DNA of 64,000 nucleotides from Pannonibacter phragmitetus DSM 14782 (GTDB lineage Bacteria > Pseudomonadota > Alphaproteobacteria > Rhizobiales > Stappiaceae). Shown piece by piece: positions 37,483-44,338 of the stretch (the stretch's first letter is position 1; each line of letters begins with the position of its first letter). The notes under the pieces were generated by a model. The model was not told the origin of the DNA. It saw only the letters and a program-made list of their open reading frames with translations, and ran no database searches. The DNA lies in the NCBI RefSeq assembly GCF_000382365.1, contig NZ_KB908215.1:992001-1056000 (forward strand). Direction: 5' to 3'. Position numbers and translations under genes: made by a program.

Positions 37483-37815
37483 CTGGTTTGCTCCATAGTC
37501 ACATGATTGACAGCTCCGCCCGCCGGCCTTGTTTCCGGCCGATCGAACTTGAGCTGACGCTACGACCCTGATGTTTCCATCTAGTTAAAATTATCCGCAT
37601 TTATCAGAAACGGACCTTGGGTTACTTTATTGGTTAATGAAAAAATGACTTGTTAGGTAAAATTTTCCTATAATTTTTCAAACAACCAGAAGTATCGATA
37701 CTTGGCCGCGCGCTTGTGCCGCGGAAAAACTGAAGCTTCGCATTAGGGTTTCATTCACCAAACAACGTCATGATTGGCTGGATTCATGACCTTTATGGCC
37801 CTGATGGAGTGAGAC
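37483..37815. other. AT-rich divergent promoter region of the pilus locus
   Basis: No gene. The pilin gene reads left and the secretin N-domain gene reads right from here. It contains a perfect palindrome AGTATCGATACT (37691-37702), a candidate rightward promoter at 37645-37674, and TTGGTTAAT at about 37630. Confidence 0.55.
37645..37674 (+). promoter_or_regulatory. Candidate promoter for the secretin N-domain/TadE genes
   Basis: ATGACT (37645-37650), an 18-bp spacer and a perfect TATAAT (37669-37674). It lies 140 bp upstream of the gene at 37816. Confidence 0.4.
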
Positions 37816-38316
37816 ATGCCGCGCATCACACATTCGCTTGCAGCACTGGCGCTTGCACCGCTGGCTGGACTGGCCGTCCTGCTGCCGGCCGCGCTGGCTG
37901 CCGCTGAGGGCGTCTCGGTTCCTGTGGATCAGTCGAAGGTCTTCCGGATCGAGCAGCCGGCAAGTACCGTGATCGTGGGGAACCCGGTTTTTGCAGCCGT
38001 CACGATGCATGACCGCCACACGGTCGTTGTGACGGGCAAGTCTGCGGGCACCACGAACCTGATCATACTGGATGCCAACTCCCAGCCGATCATCGACGAG
38101 CCCCTCTTCGTGACCGCCGGATCGCAGAACACCGTCACCGTGACGCGCAAAGACACGCGCTTCAGCTACAGCTGCGCACCAAACTGCGACGCGATACCAG
38201 TGCCGGGTGACGGAAAGGAAGCGTTCTCGACGGCTGCCGAGCAGATTACCCAGCGCGACCAGATGGCACTTCAGGCTGCGGGCAAGGAAGCCGCAGGCCA
38301 GCCGGTGCAGCGCTAG
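37816..38316 (+). CDS. Secretin N-domain pilus protein
   Basis: 166 residues. A signal peptide (LAPLAGLAVLLPAALAAAEG) leads to a pilus/secretin N-terminal domain: VPVDQSKVFRIEQPASTVIV, then GNPVFAAVTMHDRHTVVVTG and KSAGTTNLIILDANSQ. This is the same fold as the start of CpaC, but the beta-barrel part is absent. The rest is polar with two cysteines (YSCAPNCD). It probably contacts the secretin or peptidoglycan during pilus assembly. The TAG stop lies inside a repeat element that follows. Confidence 0.87.
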   Translation: MPRITHSLAALALAPLAGLAVLLPAALAAAEGVSVPVDQSKVFRIEQPASTVIVGNPVFAAVTMHDRHTVVVTGKSAGTTNLIILDANSQPIIDEPLFVTAGSQNTVTVTRKDTRFSYSCAPNCDAIPVPGDGKEAFSTAAEQITQRDQMALQAAGKEAAGQPVQR

Positions 38317-38419
38317 AGCAGGTCCAGCAGAACCAGGAACTGGTTTCGGGCCGGGACTAGCTTGAAACCAAATGGATGGAACACGTCAGGCAGCTTCGCT
38401 TTCATCGGAAGTGCTCTAG
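38313..38419. repeat. Repeat element with CTAGAGCA/TGCTCTAG ends
   Basis: A 107-bp segment is bounded by CTAGAGCA (38313-38320) and its exact inverse TGCTCTAG (38412-38419), with an internal AACCAG/CTGGTT hairpin. It looks like one of the small palindromic intergenic elements of alphaproteobacteria. It supplies the TAG stop of the gene before it. I saw only this copy in the window. Confidence 0.5.
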
Positions 38420-38436
38420 GCAGAGGAATGTAGAAG

Positions 38437-38985
38437 GTGCAGCAGGAAAGCCAGCGCAAACAGGGACGAGGCTTGTTCCGCGCGTTCCGGCGCGACCGTT
38501 CCGGGGCAACAGCGATCGAATTTGCGATCGTTGCGATGCCGTTCCTGGCCGTTGTCTTTGCCATCATCGAGTTTGGCCTTGCCTTCTTCGTCAACCGGAT
38601 CCTGGACAACTCGGTGGCCGATGCGACCCGGCTGATCAAGACAGGCCAGGCACAGCAGCAAGGTCTTAACGAAGCTCAGTTCAAGACGGCCGTCTGCCGG
38701 CAGCTTACAACGGCCCTTTGCAACGAAAGCCGGCTTGAAGTGGATGTCCGGGTCTTCAACAGCTTCTCGCAGATTGCCTTGCCGGATCTTGTCGATGCAG
38801 ACGGCAAATCGACCGGCCGGTCGAGCTATGCCGCCGGCAGAGGCGGACAAATTGTCGTCGCGCGGGTGATTTACCGGTGGCCGATGTTCACCTCCCTGCT
38901 GCGGACGAATGCCGGAGACACCGGCAACATGGAACGCCTGCTGATTTCCACCGCCGTCTTCCGTAACGAGCCCTTCCCATGGTGA
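38437..38985 (+). CDS. TadE-like pseudopilin 1
   Basis: 182 residues from a GTG with AGAGGAA nine bases upstream. A basic leader (RAFRRDRSG) is followed by ATAIEFAIVAMPFLAVVFAI, the TadE-type prepilin cleavage site and hydrophobic helix with Glu at +5. The remainder is periplasmic with two cysteines (CRQLTTALCNE). TadE/TadF proteins are minor pseudopilins processed by CpaA. The gene overlaps the next one by seven bases. Confidence 0.9.
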   Translation: MQQESQRKQGRGLFRAFRRDRSGATAIEFAIVAMPFLAVVFAIIEFGLAFFVNRILDNSVADATRLIKTGQAQQQGLNEAQFKTAVCRQLTTALCNESRLEVDVRVFNSFSQIALPDLVDADGKSTGRSSYAAGRGGQIVVARVIYRWPMFTSLLRTNAGDTGNMERLLISTAVFRNEPFPW

Positions 38986-39584
38986 GCCTCCGCACCCTGC
39001 TTGCCCCCCTGCGCAAGGCTTTGGCCGCGTGCGGATTTTCAGCGCGCGATCTGACCGGCGACCGGCGGGGCGTGGCTGCTGTCGAGTTTGCACTCATCCT
39101 GCCGCTCCTGCTCATTGTGATGATCGGCACGGCAGAGACCACGTCGGCGCTCAACTACAAGCGCAAGATCTCACAGGTCGCTTTCTCAATGGCTGATCTT
39201 GTGTCGCAATCGTCCAGCCTTTCATCCGGCGACATGTCCGACATCATGGTGGCAGCACGGGCCATTATGGAGCCTTTCCCCGCTGACGGTCTCAACGTGG
39301 TGATTGCAAGCGTGAGCTTCGATTCCAGAGGCAAGGCAAGCGTGGACTGGAGTGTGAACCAGTCTGGCGGCACTCCCTGGAGCAAGGGCTCCGCTCCTCC
39401 GGTGACCTTCCCGGCGGGGACCGCAAGAGCGGGGACCAGCATCGTCATTGGCCGCGCCAGCAGCACCTACACCCCCCTGTTCGCCAGCATGGCGCAGAGC
39501 ATTTTCCCGAGGGCCGCGTCAATCTTCATGGAAGACACCTACTTCCTGCTGCCGCGGCTGAGCGACAAGGTGACATTTAATTAG
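38979..39584 (+). CDS. TadE-like pseudopilin 2
   Basis: 201 residues. After a basic leader (DLTGDRRG) comes VAAVEFALILPLLLIVMIG, the TadE-type helix, then a soluble region with repeated small residues. It starts within the end of the first TadE-like gene, so translation is coupled. It is probably the TadF-equivalent minor pseudopilin. Order and sequence pattern support this; exact naming TadE versus TadF is not certain. Confidence 0.88.
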   Translation: MVSLRTLLAPLRKALAACGFSARDLTGDRRGVAAVEFALILPLLLIVMIGTAETTSALNYKRKISQVAFSMADLVSQSSSLSSGDMSDIMVAARAIMEPFPADGLNVVIASVSFDSRGKASVDWSVNQSGGTPWSKGSAPPVTFPAGTARAGTSIVIGRASSTYTPLFASMAQSIFPRAASIFMEDTYFLLPRLSDKVTFN

Positions 39585-39704
39585 GGTGCCAAAATTTTCG
39601 TCAGGCGCCTTTGAGCTGTGTCATGGGCAGCTGTCATCATCGCTGCGAAAAGCCGTGCGATGCTGTGACAGACGGCAGGCACAGGCAAGACCGAGGCAGA
39701 ACGC

Positions 39705-41117
39705 ATGGCGAGCAACCGCACCTACGACCAGATCACCATTGGCGAAACGGCAACCGTTTCAAGAACCTGCACCGCGAACGACCTCTATATTTTCGCCCAT
39801 GCCTCCGGCAACACCAACCCGCTGCACCTGCCGAAGGCTGAGGGCAGCCAGCGCGACGGTGAGCCGCCTTTCGCCCCGTCCATGTGGATCGGCGCGCTTG
39901 TTTCCGCCGTTCTGGGCAACATCCTGCCGGGCCCCGGCACGATCTACCGCAACCAGACCTTTTCCTTCCACGGCCGCGTCCTTCTGGGCGACACGCTGAA
40001 TGTCAGCGTGCAGGTTCTGGCCAAGGAAGCTGACCGGATCGTGCGGCTTGCGACGCGTGTCACCCGTGCCGATGGTACGGCCGTGGCGGACGGCATCGCC
40101 ATCGTCACCGCCCCTGATGAGCAGATCACCTTCGACACCGCGGACCTGCCGTCGCTGCTGCTGGAGCGGCACCGCCATTTCGACCGCTTCATCAGCGCCG
40201 CCCGGCGTTTGCCGCCGCTGGTCACTGCGGTGATTTCTCCCGAAGACGCCAACTCGCTGGGCGGTGCCCTGCTCGCCGCCAACGAAGGCCTGATCCGCCC
40301 CATCCTGATCGGCGACCGGGCGAAGATCGAAAAGACGGCCCAGTCGCTGGGAGCCTCGCTGGAAGCTTTCGAGATCGAGCATGTGCCCGATGAAGCCGAT
40401 GCCGCAGCGCGCGGCGTTGCCTTGGTGCATGAGGGCCGCGTCTCGGCCATCATGAAGGGGCACCTGCACACCGATCTTCTGCTGAAGCATGTTGTGAAGC
40501 GCGACGGCGGCCTGCGCACACGGCGGCGCATCAGCCATGTCTTCGTCATGGATGTGCCCGGCCACCCGACGCCGGTGCTCATTTCCGATGCGGCGATCAA
40601 CATCGCGCCGGATCTGGAAACCAAGGTCGACATCATCCAGAACGCCATCAATGTTGGCCTTGCCATCGGCCTGGACGAGCCGAAGGTGGGCATTCTCTCG
40701 GCCATCGAAACGGTGAACCCCGCCATTGCCTCCAGCCTCGACGCGGCAGTCCTGTCCAAGATGGCCGAGCGCGGCCAGATCACCGGCGGGCTCGTGGACG
40801 GGCCGCTGGCCATGGACAATGCCATCGACCTGCAGGCCGCCCGCACCAAGGGCATCAATTCGATGGTGGCAGGCCGGGCGGAAGTGCTGATCGTGCCGAA
40901 CCTTGAGGCCGGCAACATGCTGGCCAAGGAACTGACCTTCCTCGCCCATGCCGAAACGGCCGGTCTTGTCGCCGGGGCCAAGGTGCCGGTGATCCTGACC
41001 AGCCGTGCCGATGATGACCGCGCCCGCCTTGCCTCCTGTGCGCTCGCCCTGCTCTATCAGCACTGGCTGACCACGGGCGCATCCATCGTCACCGGTGACA
41101 TGGATCCCGCCGAATGA
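39705..41117 (+). CDS. MaoC-like hydratase / phosphate acetyltransferase fusion
   Basis: 470 residues in two domains. Residues about 1-140 form a MaoC-like hot-dog domain (YDQITIGETATVSRTCTAND, then FAPSMWIGALVSAVLGNILP). Residues about 150-470 form a PTA/PTB phosphotransacetylase domain (IMKGHLHTDLLLKHVVKRDG, then HVFVMDVPGHPTPVLISDAA). This is the known bifunctional enoyl-CoA hydratase/phosphate acetyltransferase architecture. The PTA part makes acetyl (or another acyl) phosphate from acyl-CoA. ackA overlaps its stop by 4 bp, making an acyl-CoA to acyl phosphate to acid plus ATP module. Confidence 0.95.
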   Translation: MASNRTYDQITIGETATVSRTCTANDLYIFAHASGNTNPLHLPKAEGSQRDGEPPFAPSMWIGALVSAVLGNILPGPGTIYRNQTFSFHGRVLLGDTLNVSVQVLAKEADRIVRLATRVTRADGTAVADGIAIVTAPDEQITFDTADLPSLLLERHRHFDRFISAARRLPPLVTAVISPEDANSLGGALLAANEGLIRPILIGDRAKIEKTAQSLGASLEAFEIEHVPDEADAAARGVALVHEGRVSAIMKGHLHTDLLLKHVVKRDGGLRTRRRISHVFVMDVPGHPTPVLISDAAINIAPDLETKVDIIQNAINVGLAIGLDEPKVGILSAIETVNPAIASSLDAAVLSKMAERGQITGGLVDGPLAMDNAIDLQAARTKGINSMVAGRAEVLIVPNLEAGNMLAKELTFLAHAETAGLVAGAKVPVILTSRADDDRARLASCALALLYQHWLTTGASIVTGDMDPAE

Positions 41118-42313
41118 GCAGCGCACAGATGGGTCAGGCGGTGCTGGTGCTGAATGCCGGCTCCTCATCGCTGAAATTCAACCTCTACCAGGGCACGGCA
41201 GAGCTTTTGAAAGGCCAGGTCGAAGGCATCGGCAGCACGGCCATGCGGCTGAAGGCGCAGCGGCCCTCCGATGGCACGCGGCTTGACGCGACACTGGAAG
41301 CCCCTGCCGGGGCGGCTTCGGCAACCGGCCACGAAGCGGCCCTTGCTGCGGTTCTGGGCCTGATCCGCGAGGCCTTCGAGGGCCTCAGAATTTCAGCGGC
41401 CGGGCACCGGGTGGTGCATGGCGGCATCGGCTTCGAGGCCCCTGCCGTCATTGATGACAGCGTGACGGCGGAACTGGAGCGTCTCGTTTCCCTTGCCCCG
41501 CTGCACCAGCCGCATAATCTGGCCGGTATCCGCGCCGCTCAAAAGGCCTTCCCGGATGCGCTGCAGGTCGCCTGTTTCGACACGGCCTTCCACCGCAATC
41601 ACCCCTGGGTGAATGATGCCTTCGCCCTGCCGCTCTCGCTTTATGACGAGGGCGTGCGGCGCTATGGCTTCCACGGCCTGTCCTATGAATACATCACGCA
41701 GCATCTGGCGGAGACGGCACCGGAGGCTGCAAAGGGCCGGCTGATCGTCGCCCATCTCGGCAATGGCGCTTCCATGTGCGCCATACAGGATGGCCGCAGC
41801 ATCGGCTCCACCATGGGCTTCACCGCGCTCGACGGCCTGCCCATGGGCACCCGCTGCGGCCAGCTGGACCCGGGCGTGCTGCTCTATCTGATGCAGGAAA
41901 AGGGCATGACGGCAGAGGCAATATCGGATCTGCTCTACAAGCAGTCCGGCCTCAAGGGCCTGTCCGGCCTCAGCCAGGACATGCGCGAGCTGGAAGCTGC
42001 CGGAACGGAAGCGGCCCGCAAGGCCATCGACTATTTCACCTTTCGCGTCCGCCGGGAGATGGGCGCCATGGCGGCCATTCTCGATGGCGTGGACACTATC
42101 GTCTTCACCGGCGGTATCGGCGAGCATGCGGTCAATGTCCGTCGCGCCGTCTGCGCCCCACTCGGCTGGCTGGGTGCAGACCTTGATGAAGACGCCAACC
42201 GCAGCAGCGCCCGCATCATCTCCACCCCCGCCTCCCGCGTCACCCTCATGGTGGTCCCCACCAACGAGGAAGAAATGATCCGGCGGCATACGGTGAAGGC
42301 ACTGGGGGCATAA
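41114..42313 (+). CDS. ackA: Acetate kinase
   Basis: 399 residues, typical. The ASKHA-fold signatures are VLNAGSSSLKFNLYQ at the N-terminus, RYGFHGLSYEYI in the middle, AHLGNGASMCAI for phosphate binding and VFTGGIGEHAVNVR near the C-terminus. It converts acetyl phosphate and ADP to acetate and ATP, and the reverse. The ATGA overlap with the MaoC-PTA gene couples the two steps. It could also act on propionate or butyrate. Confidence 0.97.
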   Translation: MSSAQMGQAVLVLNAGSSSLKFNLYQGTAELLKGQVEGIGSTAMRLKAQRPSDGTRLDATLEAPAGAASATGHEAALAAVLGLIREAFEGLRISAAGHRVVHGGIGFEAPAVIDDSVTAELERLVSLAPLHQPHNLAGIRAAQKAFPDALQVACFDTAFHRNHPWVNDAFALPLSLYDEGVRRYGFHGLSYEYITQHLAETAPEAAKGRLIVAHLGNGASMCAIQDGRSIGSTMGFTALDGLPMGTRCGQLDPGVLLYLMQEKGMTAEAISDLLYKQSGLKGLSGLSQDMRELEAAGTEAARKAIDYFTFRVRREMGAMAAILDGVDTIVFTGGIGEHAVNVRRAVCAPLGWLGADLDEDANRSSARIISTPASRVTLMVVPTNEEEMIRRHTVKALGA

Positions 42314-42326
42314 GCGGCAGCCGGCA

Positions 42327-43409
42327 TCACGGCGGCGGCAGATCCCCTTCGCCGCCGTCTTCCGGCAAGGGCGCGGGGGCGGCAGCCTGCTGGTCCGCGA
42401 TGTCCTTCAGCATCGCCTGCCATTGCGGCTCCAGCGGCAGCATCACGGCGGAGAAGTCTTCCGGCAGCACCGGCACGAAACCGCCGCCGAAATCCGGCTC
42501 GATGGCGAAATAGGCGCCCGGCGCTTCGTCCTGCAGAGCGGAGAGCATCTGCCGGAGCCTGTCCTTCAGCTCGGGCGCCACATCGGAGCGCACCACATGC
42601 ACGGCAAAGGGAATGCGCGGCGACTGCCAGACGACCGTCAGCCGGCCCACATCCAGCCGCATCCTGTCATAGGCCTGAAGCAGGGTGCCGGAGCTGTAGC
42701 CGGTGTCTGCCTCGCCCAGCAATGTGGACCAGCCCAGCGCAGCTTCGGCCAGGCCGTCATAGAGCGCAGCAAGCCCCTCCTCAGGACCGGAAACGGGAAC
42801 AAGCCCGGAGAAAAACTGGCGCGGATCGCGTCCTGAAGCAGCAAGACCGGCCAGCGGCACACGGAAGGCTGCCGTGGAGCGGGCCGGGCCAATGGCCAGC
42901 CGCTTTCCCGCCAGCGCCTCAAGAGAGGGCACTTCGCCGGCCTTGGTCATCAGAATGGCGTGAAATCCGTCTGCCCCATCCCCGTCACGGGGCGCGGCCA
43001 GTGGCTCGACACAGGCGCAGGCCTTGCGTGCAGCCGCATAGGCCGTGGCAGACAGACGGCCGTACTGCACATGACCGGCGATGAGGGCGTCCGTCAGTTC
43101 GCCCAAGGTGTCCATGAGAAACAGGTCGGCCGGAAGGCCCAGCCGGTATTCCAGCTCGTCGCGGAAGGGTTCGGCCTCGGACCGGGCATCATCGCGCCCG
43201 GCCGTGACCACGCCTATGCGGAAGCGGCTGCCCATGTCTTGCGCCAGTGCCTGCCCTGCGGCCAGCGGGGCAAGCACCGCAAGGCAGCAGACGGCAAGGC
43301 AGTAGATGGCAAGGACCGGCAGCCAGCCGCCGTCAGTTCGGCAGATAGGGCTCTTCGTCCTCGGCAGCTTCCAGGAAGGGCACATCCATCCACTCGTCTT
43401 CATCGCCAT
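42327..43409 (-). CDS. PhnD-like periplasmic phosphate/phosphonate-binding protein
   Basis: 360 residues from the ATG at 43409. The first 28 or so residues are polar and overlap the end of the DUF1186 gene by 77 bp; the signal peptide proper is LPVLAIYCLAVCCLAVLAPL, then AAGQALAQD. The mature part has the PhnD pattern: FRIGVVTAG, the GRLSATAYAAARKAC region and VPSLEALAGKRLAIGPARST. The C-terminus is Pro/Glu-rich. No ABC permease or ATPase gene is adjacent, so it may serve a distant transporter or act as a sensor. The start is uncertain. Confidence 0.75.
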   Translation of the reverse strand: MAMKTSGWMCPSWKLPRTKSPICRTDGGWLPVLAIYCLAVCCLAVLAPLAAGQALAQDMGSRFRIGVVTAGRDDARSEAEPFRDELEYRLGLPADLFLMDTLGELTDALIAGHVQYGRLSATAYAAARKACACVEPLAAPRDGDGADGFHAILMTKAGEVPSLEALAGKRLAIGPARSTAAFRVPLAGLAASGRDPRQFFSGLVPVSGPEEGLAALYDGLAEAALGWSTLLGEADTGYSSGTLLQAYDRMRLDVGRLTVVWQSPRIPFAVHVVRSDVAPELKDRLRQMLSALQDEAPGAYFAIEPDFGGGFVPVLPEDFSAVMLPLEPQWQAMLKDIADQQAAAPAPLPEDGGEGDLPPP

Positions 43410-44193
43410 CCCAGGACCATTCGCCCAGAAGCTCGACCGTGTCCTCGAAGGGGAAATAACGGTTCGACGCCATCCAGAGCTCGCGGGATTCCTCGTTTTC
43501 TTCCGACAGGCTGGCCGCTTCCAGATGAAGGGCGAAGTCTTCCGGGTCCACCGGGCGGAAGCCGCCCTCGTCCATCATGATCGAGCCATCGGTGAACAGC
43601 TTTGCGATCGGCTCTTCCAGTTCCTCGAAGCCGAGGTCACCGGCGGCACCGATGTAGCTGCCCCAAAGATAGCTGTCCGGCGCCGGGCGCACGGTCTTCG
43701 GGAAGGCTTTCAGCACGGAGAGGGCATGCTCGCGCGGCACTTCGCCGGAGAGCACGCCATAGACCCAGGCCACCATCATGGCATCGCGTGCGTAATCGTC
43801 AGCGTTGCGATCGGAGAATCCTTCCTCGAAGACGCTGTAGCCGCCGGGATTGAGGGCGATCAGGATCGGCCCCATGGTTTCGATCAGGCAGTCGCCGAAC
43901 AGGGCTTCAAGGTCCTGATCCGTGCTGCGCAGCAGGCGCATCAAGGGCTGGAAGGCCGCGGTAACCTTGAGGTCGGCAAGGATATGCAGTGCGAGGAAGC
44001 AGGCATCGCCCTTCTCGTCGAGCTGGCTGAGCTCACCCGTGCCACCGGCAACGCGGTCTTCCAGGATGGCCATCAGCGCCGGAACGGAGGCGGACGGAGT
44101 GGACAGGCATTCGCGGACGTCAGCCTCCGGAAAGCCCTCGCCTGCAGTGAAACGGGCAATGATGTCCTTGGGGTCAAAGGCGGCGGCGGTCAT
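43333..44193 (-). CDS. DUF1186 domain protein
   Basis: 286 residues, acidic, with helical HEAT-like character. DUF1186 is recognised from ALMAILEDRVAGGTGELSQL, then FLALHILADLK, and the FGDCLIETMGPIL segment; the C-terminal half has DDYARDAMMVAWVYGVL. The family has no established function; some members carry a SEC-C metal-binding tail, which this one lacks. It overlaps the PhnD-like gene by 77 bp. Its end is very acidic (WDGDEDEWMDVPFLEAAEDE). Confidence 0.88.
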   Translation of the reverse strand: MTAAAFDPKDIIARFTAGEGFPEADVRECLSTPSASVPALMAILEDRVAGGTGELSQLDEKGDACFLALHILADLKVTAAFQPLMRLLRSTDQDLEALFGDCLIETMGPILIALNPGGYSVFEEGFSDRNADDYARDAMMVAWVYGVLSGEVPREHALSVLKAFPKTVRPAPDSYLWGSYIGAAGDLGFEELEEPIAKLFTDGSIMMDEGGFRPVDPEDFALHLEAASLSEENEESRELWMASNRYFPFEDTVELLGEWSWDGDEDEWMDVPFLEAAEDEEPYLPN

Positions 44194-44267
44194 GGCAGAT
44201 ACTCTCCTGGAACTGAAGTTGACGCAGATCTACCACGAAGGCCGCCGATAAGCGACCGCCAAGCTCT

Positions 44268-44338
44268 TATTCCAAGGCTTTGAGATGCTGACGCATCACG
44301 CCTTGAACTTGCTCAGGCGCCGCACGGGCTTGAACTTA
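44268..44338. repeat. Dispersed intergenic repeat, copy 2
   Basis: AGGCTTTG, ACGCATCACGC, CTCAGGC and CTTGAAC blocks match those at 4490-4556 in order and spacing. It abuts the 3' end of hrpB and overlaps its last few bases. Confidence 0.55.

Noticed and set aside
38313-38639. Minus-strand open frame through the inverted-end element
   Set aside because: Lies opposite the TadE-like gene; only its last 30 codons lie in the repeat, and no independent coding signal is visible.
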